A stretch of 64,000 bases of DNA, from NCBI RefSeq assembly GCF_018861005.1, contig NZ_JAHKQL010000016.1, positions 62,001-126,000 on the forward strand, given 5' to 3'. Each line of letters opens with the position of its first letter. Position 1 is the stretch's first letter. The translations under genes and the position numbers were made by a program. Shown one piece after another: positions 33,580 through 43,310 of the stretch. The notes beneath the pieces are model-generated. The model worked only from the letters and a program-made list of their open reading frames with translations. It was not told where the DNA came from and did no database searches. The DNA is from Polaribacter vadi. GTDB taxonomy: Bacteria > Bacteroidota > Bacteroidia > Flavobacteriales > Flavobacteriaceae.

Positions 33580-33843
33580 ATGTTTAAAAAATTTATTTTA
33601 ACTTGCGATGAAGCAACTACCATTTGTGACAAAAATCAATATGGTGAAGCTACATTTTTAGAAAAAGTTAAATTAAACCTTCACTTTTTAAGTTGTAGAA
33701 TCTGTTTTAAATACACAAAACAGAATATGAAATTGACTAAAATTTATAAAAGTCATTCTAAAAGCTGCAAAAGTTTAAAACACTGTATGAGTGAAGAGGA
33801 TAAATTAGCACTAAAAGAGCAATTAAAAAATATTAAAGTATAG
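33580..33843 (+). CDS. Small zinc-finger (ZAS-like) anti-sigma candidate
   Basis: 87 residues, no membrane helix. It carries H-x3-C-x2-C (His35, Cys39, Cys42) in LHFLSCRICFKY, the core of zinc-associated anti-sigma domains, plus upstream Cys9 and Cys16 and downstream Cys62 and Cys68. It starts 3 bases after the ECF sigma stop. I infer that it binds and restrains that sigma, possibly sensing metal or thiol stress through its cysteines. The sequence is short and divergent, so the anti-sigma role is inference from motif and position. Confidence 0.7.
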   Translation: MFKKFILTCDEATTICDKNQYGEATFLEKVKLNLHFLSCRICFKYTKQNMKLTKIYKSHSKSCKSLKHCMSEEDKLALKEQLKNIKV

Positions 33844-33857
33844 AAGAAGTTTTTTTT

Positions 33858-33931
33858 CGGTTTTCTCAAAACCGTATTTTTGATTTTTTGTTAGATTGAC
33901 GGAATTTATAGAGATATAGATTCCGTTTTTT
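33858..33931 (+). terminator. Two tandem terminators after the sigma/anti-sigma operon
   Basis: First hairpin CGGTTTT / AAAACCG (33858-33874) followed by TATTTTTG. Second hairpin ACGGAAT (33899-33905) / ATTCCGT (33920-33926) followed by TTTTTT. Confidence 0.8.
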
Positions 33932-33975
33932 TATATTTTTGAAAGCTTATTTATTACCTGTAAACCATTTATTAA

Positions 33976-34617
33976 ATGCATTTTTTACCAGAAAAAATAG
34001 ACAACTATGTTGTAAATCATTCACAACAAGAACCTATAATTTTAAAAGAATTAAGTAAAGAAACTTGGCAAAAGGTTTTAAATCCTAGAATGTTAAGTGG
34101 TGCTTTTCAAGGTAGAGTATTGTCTATGCTATCAAAGTTAATTCAACCAAAAACCATTTTAGAAATTGGTACATATACAGGTTATTCTGCTTTATGTCTG
34201 GCAGAAGGTTTATCAACAAAAGGTAAAATAATTACTATTGATAAAAATGAAGAACTAGAAACTTTACAAAATAAGTATTTCGAAAAATCGGGTTTTAGAA
34301 ATCAAATAACACAGATTGTTGGAGATGCCACAAAAATTATCCCAGAGATAAAAGAGAATTTCGATTTGGTTTTTATTGATGCAGATAAATCGAATTACAT
34401 CAATTACTTTCATTTAATTATTGATAAAATGAATCCTGGAGGAATTATTTTATCTGATAATGTATTATGGAGTGGTAAAGTTGTAGAAACTTTAAACCCT
34501 AAAGATACTGACACAAAAATACTTTTAGAGTATAATGCTTTACTAAATAATGATGATAGAATTGAAACAGTTTTATTACCAATAAGAGATGGTTTAACTG
34601 TAAGTAGAGTAAAATAA
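33976..34617 (+). CDS. O-methyltransferase (caffeoyl-CoA OMT-like)
   Basis: 213 residues: MLSGAFQGRVLSMLSKLIQPKTILEIGTYTGYSALCLAEGL carries SAM motif I, DLVFIDADKSNYINYFHLIIDKMNPGGIILSDNVLWSGKV supplies the metal-binding Asp residues, and it ends in LPIRDGLTVSRVK. This is the bacterial cation-dependent catechol-type O-methyltransferase family; some members methylate tRNA (TrmR). The native substrate is not determined. Confidence 0.93.
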   Translation: MHFLPEKIDNYVVNHSQQEPIILKELSKETWQKVLNPRMLSGAFQGRVLSMLSKLIQPKTILEIGTYTGYSALCLAEGLSTKGKIITIDKNEELETLQNKYFEKSGFRNQITQIVGDATKIIPEIKENFDLVFIDADKSNYINYFHLIIDKMNPGGIILSDNVLWSGKVVETLNPKDTDTKILLEYNALLNNDDRIETVLLPIRDGLTVSRVK

Positions 34618-34618
34618 C

Positions 34619-34900
34619 CTACATATTTCTTTTAATAGGCCCAGTTAAATCGTCGATATTTTCTTTAACACCTTTAATTTCTTTGTTAATGTTTTTGGCA
34701 ATATCAGTATCAACACCATACTCTTTAGAGCTGTTATTAATTTCTTGCTTAATATCATTTGTAGCATCTTTTACTTGACGCATGCCTTTACCTAAACCTC
34801 TAGCAATTTCAGGAATTTTGTCTGCACCAAAAACCATTACTACTATTAATAGAATAATAAAAACCTCTGGAGCACCAATAAATAAGAAATGTATGTTCAT
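34619..34900 (-). CDS. TatA/TatB-like twin-arginine translocase subunit
   Basis: 93 residues: a membrane helix (about 10-24, APEVFIILLIVVMVFG), the FGADKIPEIARGLGKGMRQVKDA hinge plus amphipathic helix, then a 45-residue polar tail. It is longer than the TatA at 14403 and has a Glu in the helix entry (APEVF), a feature of TatB-type proteins. Bacteroidota often have several TatA-like proteins, so A versus B cannot be settled here. Its promoter box is only 7 bases before the ATG. Confidence 0.85.
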   Translation of the reverse strand: MNIHFLFIGAPEVFIILLIVVMVFGADKIPEIARGLGKGMRQVKDATNDIKQEINNSSKEYGVDTDIAKNINKEIKGVKENIDDLTGPIKRNM

Positions 34901-34907
34901 AACTATT

Positions 34908-34916
34908 GCAAAGATA
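34908..34916 (-). promoter_or_regulatory. -7 box 7 bases upstream of the Tat-like gene
   Basis: Minus-strand TATCTTTGC (plus GCAAAGATA), exact TAnnTTTGC. The implied leader is only a few bases, or none. Confidence 0.55.
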
Positions 34917-35113
34917 ATGGTTATTACTTTAGATTTTTAAAAAAAATTATATTAAAAATTGCTTTTATTTCGCATTTTTACAGTCCTTTTTTAAATTATT
35001 TTTAAATTTTATTTTTAATTTCACCTATTATTAATGGTTTAAGTGGTTTAAAAACAATTATTTAAGTTTGTTTTAGCTTTACTTTTTATTAACGTTTTTT
35101 TTACTTTAGCTCA

Positions 35114-35145
35114 TTTGCATATATTATAAAAAAGTGTAACTTTGC
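35114..35145 (+). promoter_or_regulatory. Full Bacteroidota housekeeping promoter
   Basis: TTTG (35114-35117), exactly 19 bases, then TAACTTTGC (35137-35145): a complete match to TTTG-N19-TAnnTTTG. It drives the 35171 gene with a leader of about 20 bases. Confidence 0.75.
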
Positions 35146-35170
35146 TACAGTAACCCTTAAACCCCTTATA

Positions 35171-35668
35171 ATGAAACCCCTAAAAAAAGTCGCAGCGTTA
35201 GCTGTGGTATTAATTGGTATATTATCATTTAATACAATTGAAAACTCTCCTGTAAAACCAGCACTAGATTTAAACGAATTAGACATAGCTAAAATTTTAG
35301 AAAAGCAACAATCTGAATGCAGACCTGATTGCGATTTTATGTTTAATGTAGAAACACAACTAATTAAAAAAATTAGAGGTGGTAGTAATATAAACGCCAA
35401 AGTTTATATTACAGAGAAATCTACAGGTAGAACTAGTTTACTTACTCAAGAAAACATTCAGATTAAAAAATACAAAGATGCAATTGCTATAGAAGGTCTT
35501 GTTTCTGGTGATAACTTTAAAAACACAATTTTAGAAAATGGTGATAAAGTTATTAGTAACTCTGGAGACCAACAATATGCTTTTGATGAGCTAATAAAAA
35601 ATGAAGCAATTTATAATAGCTACATCAATGCTACTAACGAATTATTAAGATTAAAGAGGTCTATTTAG
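35171..35668 (+). CDS. Exported protein of unknown function
   Basis: 165 residues; hydrophobic N-terminal segment (about 4-22) then a mature part with a Cys pair (SECRPDC, near 52-58) followed by a GGSNINAKVYI strand and LTQENIQIKKYKDAIAIEGL. No family recognised. It has the best promoter in the window and its own terminator, so it is a single-gene unit likely to be expressed well. Confidence 0.72.
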   Translation: MKPLKKVAALAVVLIGILSFNTIENSPVKPALDLNELDIAKILEKQQSECRPDCDFMFNVETQLIKKIRGGSNINAKVYITEKSTGRTSLLTQENIQIKKYKDAIAIEGLVSGDNFKNTILENGDKVISNSGDQQYAFDELIKNEAIYNSYINATNELLRLKRSI

Positions 35669-35705
35669 AAAATATTTGATTACCCCTAAAACACCCCTAG
35701 AATCT

Positions 35706-35744
35706 AAAACCTAAAGGCTATATGCTTTTAGGTTTTATTTTTTT
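35706..35744 (+). terminator. Terminator after the 35171 gene
   Basis: AAAACCTAAA (35706-35715) / TTTAGGTTTT (35727-35736) followed by ATTTTTTTT. Confidence 0.85.
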
Positions 35745-35810
35745 ATAAACTTTAATATTCTATAAATGAAATTGACAATATTATAAATAGCAAAAAAGAG
35801 GAAAGACTTA

Positions 35811-36272
35811 TTATAAGTTAAGATTTATTTTAGTTTGTCTATCATACATTACAATGCTACCAGCTACAGCAACATTTAAGCTTAATTCAGATTTAAATTT
35901 TACTAAATGATGCGATTTTTCAATAGCTAATTTCGATAATCCATGATCTTCTGCTCCTAGTAAATATACACAACGTTTAGGGTGTTTAAACGACTCTAAT
36001 TGAACTGATTTTTCATCTAATTCTACACCAACTAACATTGCACCTTTTGGTAAATTATTAAAGAAATCATCGAAGTTTTTATAGTGAAAATAAGGCATTG
36101 CACCAGTTGCTTTATGAGTATCACAAGCTTGTTTTGCATATCTATTACCAATAGTAAAAATATAACTTGCACCCATATTTTGGGCAGATCTCCAAAGAAC
36201 ACCTAAGTTTTCAGGCGTTTTTCCATTTTGAATTCCTATTCCAAAAAAGCCTTGTTCTAAATTATTTACCAT
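35811..36272 (-). CDS. SpoU/TrmH-family RNA methyltransferase (short form)
   Basis: 153 residues of the knotted SPOUT fold. Motif 1 NLGVLWRSAQNMGA (Arg in WRSA), motif 2 CVYLLGAEDHGLS, and motif 3 LSLNVAVAGSIVMYDR. It methylates a ribose 2'-OH in tRNA or rRNA; the exact site is not predictable. Its start overlaps the mutS stop by 1 base, so the two are coupled. A second SpoU gene lies on the other side of mutS. Confidence 0.9.
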   Translation of the reverse strand: MVNNLEQGFFGIGIQNGKTPENLGVLWRSAQNMGASYIFTIGNRYAKQACDTHKATGAMPYFHYKNFDDFFNNLPKGAMLVGVELDEKSVQLESFKHPKRCVYLLGAEDHGLSKLAIEKSHHLVKFKSELSLNVAVAGSIVMYDRQTKINLNL

Positions 36273-38899
36273 TATTTTTTTACCAACATTCTCTTAATCT
36301 CATTTAACTTCATTAGAGCTTCAATTGGTGTTAAAGTATCAATGTTTGTAGATAAAATTTCGTCTCTTAAATTTTCTAATAAAGGATCATCTAACTGAAA
36401 AAAGCTGAGTTGCATTTCTTCGTGTTGCGTTTGTTTTAAAACATCCTTTACTTCATCATTTTTATTATTTTTTTCTAATTGTGCTAGTATTTTATTGGCT
36501 CTGTGAATCACCATATTTGGCATTCCTGCTAGTTTAGCTACATGAATTCCAAAACTATGATTAGAACCTCCAGAAACCAATTTACGTAAGAAAATAATAG
36601 TGTCTTCTAATTCTTTTACAGACACATTAAAGTTTTTAATGCGCTCAAAAGTTGTGGTCATTTCATTTAATTCGTGATAATGTGTAGCAAATAATGTTTT
36701 TGCTTTTGATGGATGTTCGTGCAAGAACTCAGAAATTGCCCAGGCAATAGAAATACCATCATAAGTAGAGGTTCCTCTACCAATTTCATCTAACAAAATT
36801 AAACTGCGCTCAGAAACGTTATTTAAGATAGATGCAGTTTCATTCATTTCTACCATAAACGTAGATTCACCCATAGAAATATTATCACTAGCACCAACTC
36901 TTGTAAAAATTTTATCTACAATGCCGATTTTTGCATTTTGCGCAGGCACATAACTTCCCATTTGCGCCAATAAAACAATCAAAGCAGTTTGTCTTAAAAT
37001 AGCTGATTTACCAGACATATTTGGCCCAGTAATCATAATAATTTGTTGCTGATTTCTGTTTAAAACAACATCATTAGCAATATAGGTTTGATCAATAGGA
37101 AGTTGTTTTTCAATTACAGGATGCCTACCGTTTTTAATGTCTAAATCAGTACTTTCATCCATAATTGGACGAACGTAATTATTATCTACAGCCAATACAG
37201 AAAAAGATAACAAACAATCTATTTTTGCAATGATTTGCGCATTTTCTTGCACAACATCTACAAATTGAATGATGTATTGCAACAGTTTCGAGAAAATTTC
37301 ATGTTCTAATTTGGCAATTTTTTCTTCAGCACCTAAAATTTTGGTTTCATATTCTTTAAGCTCTTCAGTAATGTATCTTTCAGCAGAAACTAAGGTCTGT
37401 TTTCTGATCCATTGTTCAGGAACTTTATCTTTATGTGTGTTTCTAACTTCAATGTAATAGCCAAAAACATTATTGAACGCAATTTTTAAACTTGTAATTC
37501 CTGTTGCTTCAGTTTCACGCGCTAACATATCATCTAAAAACTGTTTTCCTGATGATGAAATTGCGCGTAAATCATCTAATTCTTGATGTACATTATTGGC
37601 AATTGCGTTTCCTTTATTGATGTTTACAGGAGCATCATCAAATAAAGTTTCAGAAATTTTTGTGATTAAATCTTCACAAGTGTGAAGTTGTTTTCCTAGC
37701 TGTTGAACAGCTTTATTTTTACTTTTTTCTGATGCTGATTTTATAGGTAAAATTGCTTTTAGCGAATCTTTTAAAAGCACAATTTCTCTTGGTGAAGCTT
37801 TGCCTGTTGCAACTTTAGAAATGAGTCTTTCTAAGTCTGAAATTTGTTTTAGTTGATAAGTTACAGTTTGCGAAAATTCATCAGAATCTATAAAAAACTT
37901 TACCAATTCATGACGATTTTTAATTTCATCAATATTTTTTAAAGGTAAAGCTAACCAACGTTTTAAAAGTCTTCCGCCCATAGGTGAAATGGTTTTATCA
38001 ATTACATCTAAAAGCGTAACTGCATTTACAGAATTTGGATTGTACAATTCTAAATTTCGTACTGTAAAACGATCCATCCAAACATAATTATCTTCAGCAA
38101 TTCTGCTGATATTTTGAATGTGTTTTAACTGATTATGTTGTGTTTCTGATAAATAATACAATACTGCACCAGCAGCAATAATTCCGTTTTTTAAATCTTG
38201 AACACCAAATCCTTTAAGCGTTTTTACCTCAAAATGATTTTGTAAAGTTTCGTTAGCATATTCTTTTTGAAAAACCCAATCGTCTAAATAAAAAGTGTAA
38301 TACCTATTTTCAAAAAGTTCTAAGAATTTTTGTTTGTTTTGTTTCTGAACTAAAACCTCACTTGGGCTGAAATTTTGCAGTAATTTATCAATATATTCTG
38401 ATGTTCCTTGAGCAACTAAATATTCGCCAGTAGAAACATCAAGAAATGAAATTCCGAGTTGTTTTTTATCAAAATGAACAGCCGCTAAAAAGTTATTGCT
38501 TTTGCTTTGTAAAACTTCGTCATTTAAAGAAACTCCAGGAGTAACCAATTCTGTAACTCCACGTTTTACAATGGTTTTGGTCATTTTTGGGTCTTCTAAT
38601 TGATCGCAAATGGCAACACGCATTCCTGCTTTTACCAATTTTGGTAAATAGGTATTTAAAGAATGATGAGGAAAACCAGCCAAAGCCGTTTCAGAATCTG
38701 AACCTGCACCACGTTTTGTTAAAGTAATTCCTAATACTTGTGCTGCTTTTTTAGCATCATCACCAAAAGTTTCGTAGAAATCTCCAACACGAAAAAGCAA
38801 CATAGCATCAGGATATTTTGTCTTGATTGTATTGTACTGTTTCATTAAAGGAGTTACCTTTTTCGCTTTCTGTTTTGCCAAGTTTTTGGAAATTTTCAA
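36272..38899 (-). CDS. mutS: DNA mismatch repair protein MutS
   Basis: 875 residues: mismatch-recognition [22 protein letters not shown] with the conserved Phe-x-Glu, connector, lever and clamp domains. The ATPase has [15 protein letters not shown] (Walker A, about 620-630), [23 protein letters not shown] (Walker B) and FATHYHEL. The frame opens with TTG 38899; a second TTG at 38881 gives [17 protein letters not shown], which fits the family N-terminus better and may be the real start. No ATG precedes the conserved core except within it. Confidence 0.97.
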   Translation of the reverse strand: MKISKNLAKQKAKKVTPLMKQYNTIKTKYPDAMLLFRVGDFYETFGDDAKKAAQVLGITLTKRGAGSDSETALAGFPHHSLNTYLPKLVKAGMRVAICDQLEDPKMTKTIVKRGVTELVTPGVSLNDEVLQSKSNNFLAAVHFDKKQLGISFLDVSTGEYLVAQGTSEYIDKLLQNFSPSEVLVQKQNKQKFLELFENRYYTFYLDDWVFQKEYANETLQNHFEVKTLKGFGVQDLKNGIIAAGAVLYYLSETQHNQLKHIQNISRIAEDNYVWMDRFTVRNLELYNPNSVNAVTLLDVIDKTISPMGGRLLKRWLALPLKNIDEIKNRHELVKFFIDSDEFSQTVTYQLKQISDLERLISKVATGKASPREIVLLKDSLKAILPIKSASEKSKNKAVQQLGKQLHTCEDLITKISETLFDDAPVNINKGNAIANNVHQELDDLRAISSSGKQFLDDMLARETEATGITSLKIAFNNVFGYYIEVRNTHKDKVPEQWIRKQTLVSAERYITEELKEYETKILGAEEKIAKLEHEIFSKLLQYIIQFVDVVQENAQIIAKIDCLLSFSVLAVDNNYVRPIMDESTDLDIKNGRHPVIEKQLPIDQTYIANDVVLNRNQQQIIMITGPNMSGKSAILRQTALIVLLAQMGSYVPAQNAKIGIVDKIFTRVGASDNISMGESTFMVEMNETASILNNVSERSLILLDEIGRGTSTYDGISIAWAISEFLHEHPSKAKTLFATHYHELNEMTTTFERIKNFNVSVKELEDTIIFLRKLVSGGSNHSFGIHVAKLAGMPNMVIHRANKILAQLEKNNKNDEVKDVLKQTQHEEMQLSFFQLDDPLLENLRDEILSTNIDTLTPIEALMKLNEIKRMLVKK

Positions 38900-38969
38900 T
38901 TAGTTTTGCGAAGGTAAAAATTAGTAGGCAGTTTACAGTAGCAGTTTGCAGTGAACTTATTCACAAGAT

Positions 38970-39503
38970 ATGAGGAAATTAAAAAATAACGAGTTAGGTA
39001 GAATTTCGGTTGATGAATTTAAAGCCGTTGAAAAAACACCAATTATTGTGGTTTTAGATAACATTAGAAGTTTAAATAATATTGGTTCTGTGTTTAGAAC
39101 TAGTGATGCTTTTTTGATTGAAAAAATCTATTTATGTGGTATTTGTGCAACTCCGCCAAACAAAGACATTCATAAAACGGCTTTGGGTGCTACAGAATCT
39201 GTAGATTGGGAATATGCTGAAAGTACACTTTCAGTAGTTCAAAATTTACAAGATTCAAAAGTTAAAGTTTTGGCCATTGAACAAGCTGAAAACTCTACAA
39301 AATTAGATGCTTTTTTGCCTGAAAAGAATCAGAAATATGCAATTGTAATGGGTAATGAAGTAAAAGGAGTACAACAAGAAGTGGTAAATGCCAGCGATTT
39401 TTGTATTGAAATTCCGCAATTGGGCACCAAACATTCTTTAAATATTTCTGTAACTACTGGTGTTGTAATTTGGGATTTGTTTACGAAGATTAGAAGTTTA
39501 TAA
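38970..39503 (+). CDS. TrmH-family tRNA/rRNA methyltransferase
   Basis: 177 residues, SPOUT fold: VVLDNIRSLNNIGSVFRTSDAF (motif 1, Asn/Arg), AIVMGNEVKGVQQE (motif 2, Gly-Asn-Glu), IPQLGTKHSLNISVTTGVVIWD (motif 3). TrmH-type enzymes 2'-O-methylate RNA. It is divergent from mutS with 70 bases between, and not homologous beyond the fold to the shorter SpoU gene at 35811. Confidence 0.92.
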   Translation: MRKLKNNELGRISVDEFKAVEKTPIIVVLDNIRSLNNIGSVFRTSDAFLIEKIYLCGICATPPNKDIHKTALGATESVDWEYAESTLSVVQNLQDSKVKVLAIEQAENSTKLDAFLPEKNQKYAIVMGNEVKGVQQEVVNASDFCIEIPQLGTKHSLNISVTTGVVIWDLFTKIRSL

Positions 39504-39546
39504 GCTTGAAATTTTATCTAAAAACCAAAAGTTAGCAAACAAGTTT

Positions 39547-39622
39547 AGCCCAGTTTGAATGGCATGTTTGAGCTCTTTTTGTTTTTACAAAAAAGCGAGT
39601 AATGAAAGCTGGAAATAGCTTC
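39547..39622. repeat. Structured intergenic element, AGCCC...GGAAATAGCT type
   Basis: AGCCCAGTTTGAATGGCAT, a hairpin (CTCTTTTTGT / ACAAAAAAGCGAG), then GAAAGCTGGAAATAGCT. I recall closely similar AGCCC..TTGAAG.GGCAT...GAAAGC.GGAAATAGCTCC elements in many flavobacterial intergenic regions. No ORF. Located between convergent trmH-like and mgtE genes, where it could act as a 3'-end or transcript-stabilising structure. Confidence 0.5.
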
Positions 39623-39629
39623 TAAAAAA

Positions 39630-40979
39630 CTAAATTCCTAAAATCATTTTTGCAATCATAAAGTAAATTAAAATTCCGAAAATATCGTTAGATGTTGTAA
39701 TAAATGGCCCAGTTGCAATTGCAGGATCTATGCCTCTTTTATCTAAGAATAAAGGCACAAAAGTACCAATTAAACCAGCTACAATAATTACAATAACTAA
39801 AGAGCTAGAAATGGCTAAGGCTGTGTTTATTTTACCTTCGTAAACCCAAACAAATAGAAAAAGAAAAATGGCTAGAATAATTCCGTTTAAAGCAGCTAAT
39901 AACATTTCTTTTATTAACCTACTGTTAATGCTTCCTTTTACATCGTCGTTGGCTAAACCTTGTACAATAATTGCTGATGATTGTACACCAACATTACCAG
40001 CCATTGCTGCAATTAAAGGTGTAAAAAAGAATAATGATGCGTATTTTTCGAAAACACCTTGAAAACCTTCCATAATTATAAAGGCTCCAATACCACCAAT
40101 TAAACCTAGAAACAACCAAGGTAAACGTGCTTTTGTAAGGTCTAGAATACTATCATCAGAATCTACATCTTGCGTTAAACCTGCTGCTAATTGATAATCT
40201 TTGTCTGCTTCTTCTTTTAAAACATCAACAATATCATCAATGGTAATTCTACCTAATAAAACGTTGTTGTCATCTACAACTGGTATGGCTTCTAAATCGT
40301 ATTTTGCCATAATTTTGGCTACTTCTTCATCATCTTCGTGTACGTTTACAGCATCTACTTTAGTTTTTAAAATATCTGCAATATGTTGGTCTGATTTGGC
40401 AATAATTAAGTCTTTTAAAGACAATCTACCTACCAATTTATCTTCTTTATCAACAACGTAAATAGAATGAACTCTAGTAACGTCTTTGGCCTGACCACGA
40501 ATTCTTCGCATACAACCAGCAACTGTCCAAGTTTCATAAACCTTTACCAATTCTTTTGCCATTAATGCACCAGCAGTATCTTCTCCATAAGAAAGTAATT
40601 CCTTTATATCTGCTGCTAATTCATCATCATCTATGGCTTTTATTACACGTTCTTGGCGCTCTTCTGAAAGTTCTCCAATAATATCTGCTGCATCATCAGA
40701 ATCCATTTCACCAACTTCATCTGCAATTTCTTGTGCAGATAAATTTTCAAGAATTTTCTCACGAATATCATCCTCTAATTCCGTAAGAATTTCAGATGTT
40801 TTTTCGCTATCTAATAGCTTGATAATATAAATAGCTTCTTCGAAATTTACTTCGTCTAAAACTTCTGCAACATCTGCATAATGCACCTCCTTAAACAATT
40901 TGGTAATTGCAGCATCGTTGTTGGTTTTAATAAGTGTGGAAAGGTTTTCTAGAAATTCGTCAGTGATTTCAAATACCAT
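39630..40979 (-). CDS. mgtE: Magnesium transporter MgtE
   Basis: 449 residues from ATG 40977-40979 ([13 protein letters not shown]); an earlier in-frame ATG at 41045 lies inside rsmA and is less likely. Cytoplasmic N domain with helical repeats (about 1-125), two CBS domains (about 130-255) that sense Mg2+, and five membrane helices (about 283-449) with [20 protein letters not shown] and [18 protein letters not shown] pore motifs. It imports Mg2+. Overlaps the rsmA stop by 11 bases. Confidence 0.95.
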   Translation of the reverse strand: MVFEITDEFLENLSTLIKTNNDAAITKLFKEVHYADVAEVLDEVNFEEAIYIIKLLDSEKTSEILTELEDDIREKILENLSAQEIADEVGEMDSDDAADIIGELSEERQERVIKAIDDDELAADIKELLSYGEDTAGALMAKELVKVYETWTVAGCMRRIRGQAKDVTRVHSIYVVDKEDKLVGRLSLKDLIIAKSDQHIADILKTKVDAVNVHEDDEEVAKIMAKYDLEAIPVVDDNNVLLGRITIDDIVDVLKEEADKDYQLAAGLTQDVDSDDSILDLTKARLPWLFLGLIGGIGAFIIMEGFQGVFEKYASLFFFTPLIAAMAGNVGVQSSAIIVQGLANDDVKGSINSRLIKEMLLAALNGIILAIFLFLFVWVYEGKINTALAISSSLVIVIIVAGLIGTFVPLFLDKRGIDPAIATGPFITTSNDIFGILIYFMIAKMILGI

Positions 40980-41772
40980 TTTCTGCGAGTTTTTGCGTGA
41001 GTGAAATAAACTCCAAAACCGATAATTGTTCTGGTCTTCGCGCAAAGATAGGGTCTTCTTTTAACGTATCCGAAAGTTTAAAGGACTTTAAACTGGTACG
41101 TAACATTTTTCTTCTTTGATTAAAAGCAGTTTTAACCACTCTAAAAAATAATTTTTCATCTACAGGTAAAGAATAATCTTTTTTTCTGATAAGACGAATT
41201 ACACCAGAATCTACTTTTGGAGGTGGATTAAATACAGTTGGTGGTACTGTAAAAAGATATTCTACATCAAAAAAAGCTTGTGTTAAAACAGATAGAATTC
41301 CGTAGACTTTAGAACCTTCTTTTTCTGCAATTCTTTTAGCTACTTCTTTTTGAAACATACCTGCAAATTCTGGTACATAATCTCTGTATTCTATGGCTTT
41401 AAAAACAATTTGAGTAGAAATATTATATGGAAAATTACCAATAATAGCTACTTGTTTTTTATTAAAAATATCTTCGATATTTTGTTTTAAAAAATCGCCT
41501 TCTATAATCGCAAATTTTTCTTTGGATGTATTTAAGTTGAGGTGTTCTACAGGAAAAACATCTTTTAAATAAGCAACAGATTCTCTATCTAATTCTAAAA
41601 CAGTAGTTTTCACTTTTTTCTGTAAAAGATATTTGGTTAAAACACCCATTCCTGGACCAATTTCTAAGACGTTATCATATCCTTTTTCAGTTAAAGCATC
41701 TGCAATATCTTTTGCAATGGTTTCATCTGTTAAAAAATGCTGACCTAAATGTTTTTTTGCTTTAACACTCAT
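40969..41772 (-). CDS. rsmA: 16S rRNA dimethyladenosine transferase RsmA (KsgA)
   Basis: 267 residues: [11 protein letters not shown] at the N-terminus, SAM motif [16 protein letters not shown], catalytic NFPYNIS (N-x-P-Y type) and [18 protein letters not shown] in the C-terminal domain. It dimethylates A1518 and A1519 of 16S rRNA, a late assembly checkpoint. Two bases after the DUF6090 gene on the same strand. Confidence 0.97.
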   Translation of the reverse strand: MSVKAKKHLGQHFLTDETIAKDIADALTEKGYDNVLEIGPGMGVLTKYLLQKKVKTTVLELDRESVAYLKDVFPVEHLNLNTSKEKFAIIEGDFLKQNIEDIFNKKQVAIIGNFPYNISTQIVFKAIEYRDYVPEFAGMFQKEVAKRIAEKEGSKVYGILSVLTQAFFDVEYLFTVPPTVFNPPPKVDSGVIRLIRKKDYSLPVDEKLFFRVVKTAFNQRRKMLRTSLKSFKLSDTLKEDPIFARRPEQLSVLEFISLTQKLAENGI

Positions 41773-41774
41773 TT

Positions 41775-42896
41775 TTATGACTTTAGTTTTAAAATTATTT
41801 TTTGAGCTACCTCATTTTTTGGATTCAACTCTAATGATTTTTTATAAGCTTTTATAGCATTTAAAGTATCGCCAATCTTTAATAAACTTTCTCCATAACT
41901 ATCATACGTATTCCAAGCTTTTGGATATAATTCTATGTTAAGTTTAAATATCTTTACAGCTTTTTCTTTTTGATTTGCATTAAGATATGCATAACCCAAA
42001 GAATTAATATAGTTTTCTGAAATTGTGTAAATAGAATTATTTTTGTCTTGTTTTTTTACAATTACTATAACTTCATCTATAGATTTACCATCTTTTAATA
42101 GCTTTTCTAGTTTTATCTTTTGGTCAATTACTCTATCAATAGAAGGATAAGGGTTTTTAAGTTTATTATTTATTAAGTTAAATAACACATTAATTTCATT
42201 TAACATTGTTTCAAACCCTCTTACTTGATCAATTTCTGTTATGTTTTTTAAATTATAAGCAGCATTTACAATTAAAGCAATTTCATCTAAATTAGCTTCT
42301 ACATTTAAATTTTTAAAAATACTTTTTTGCCCAATTTCTTTTTGAGTTAAAATAACATTGGGTGTAAAACCTAGTTTTGTAGCTTCTATAAGTCCTTTTG
42401 CAAAATTATCATAATTACCAGAGGTTATGCTTATAAAAACATTTTGTTCGTTTTTTAGATCTATTAATTTATTTCTAATTTTTTCTGGCATTAATTTAAT
42501 ATCTCCTGTAGATTGTAAGGTTTCAATAGTGTTGGTATTAAATTTTAAATAAGGGTAATAGTAATTTAGTTTAAGTTGGCTAAGCACAAGTGCTTTTAAA
42601 TTTTTTTGTTTAGCAAAATTTGCTCTATATGTTTTATAAAGATCAATATTAACGTTTAAATTTTTAATTTCTGTTTTTAAATATTGATCATCTTTACTTA
42701 AATCTTGAAGAATTTGATTATAGTAAGTTTCTCTAATTTCGTCTTTTTTATTGTTTTCATTTATATTATTGATTTGTAACGCAATTAAAATTCCGATTAC
42801 AACCAAAATAATTTCTCCTAAAGCATAAAAGAAATAACTTTTAAATTTATTTTCTTTTAAGAGTTTTTGACGAATTTTTCTAAAAAACTTAATCAT
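41775..42896 (-). CDS. DUF6090-like membrane protein fused to a TPR domain
   Basis: 373 residues. N-terminus [47 protein letters not shown] is the DUF6090 signature with one membrane helix at about 28-45. The middle is helical. The last ~90 residues are tetratricopeptide-like ([64 protein letters not shown]). DUF6090 proteins usually end after the helical domain, so the TPR tail looks like an added module. Function unknown. Confidence 0.78.
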   Translation of the reverse strand: MIKFFRKIRQKLLKENKFKSYFFYALGEIILVVIGILIALQINNINENNKKDEIRETYYNQILQDLSKDDQYLKTEIKNLNVNIDLYKTYRANFAKQKNLKALVLSQLKLNYYYPYLKFNTNTIETLQSTGDIKLMPEKIRNKLIDLKNEQNVFISITSGNYDNFAKGLIEATKLGFTPNVILTQKEIGQKSIFKNLNVEANLDEIALIVNAAYNLKNITEIDQVRGFETMLNEINVLFNLINNKLKNPYPSIDRVIDQKIKLEKLLKDGKSIDEVIVIVKKQDKNNSIYTISENYINSLGYAYLNANQKEKAVKIFKLNIELYPKAWNTYDSYGESLLKIGDTLNAIKAYKKSLELNPKNEVAQKIILKLKS

Positions 42897-42908
42897 CTAT
42901 TTTAAAGG

Positions 42909-43238
42909 TTAATTACTAACGTTTGTAGGATAAAATTCTTTTATCAACTTTAATTCAGTTCTAAAAGCTAACATTTTATTGCCAAATTTTTTTGCAATTT
43001 CTATGCGTAAATCGTCTGCATCTTCATTGTAATAATCTTCTAAATCTTCTCTGGTTTCTGCTGTATATTGCACAGAATAGGTTTTGCCACCCATTTCTTC
43101 ATCAACCAAAACTTGGGTAAATTTAGCCGATTGAAATTTACCTGTATTTAAAACATCTAAAATATGATTTTCCATCCAAGTTAACCATTCATCATGAACA
43201 GCATCATCTATATTTATAGTTACGTTGTATATGTACAT
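42909..43238 (-). CDS. DUF4286 family protein
   Basis: 109 residues: YIYNVTINIDDAVHDEWLTWMENHILDVLNTGKFQSAKFTQVL, SYSVQYTAETREDLEDYY and KFGNKMLAFRTELKLIKEF, a ferredoxin-like DUF4286 protein common in Bacteroidota. Cytoplasmic, no catalytic residues evident, role unknown. It may share a transcript with the DUF6090 gene (12-base gap). Confidence 0.9.
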   Translation of the reverse strand: MYIYNVTINIDDAVHDEWLTWMENHILDVLNTGKFQSAKFTQVLVDEEMGGKTYSVQYTAETREDLEDYYNEDADDLRIEIAKKFGNKMLAFRTELKLIKEFYPTNVSN

Positions 43239-43310
43239 AGTTCGTTTTTAGTAATGGTTTTTGTTGGTGGTTTAGTTGTTGTTTTAAAAAATCAAGCTAA
43301 AAAGCACAAA

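Noticed and set aside
40201..40461. Ser-rich plus-strand frame inside mgtE
   Set aside because: Antisense shadow of the CBS-domain coding region.
40980..41045. Longer N-terminus for MgtE
   Set aside because: It reads through the end of rsm[14 protein letters not shown] at 40979 fits MgtE.
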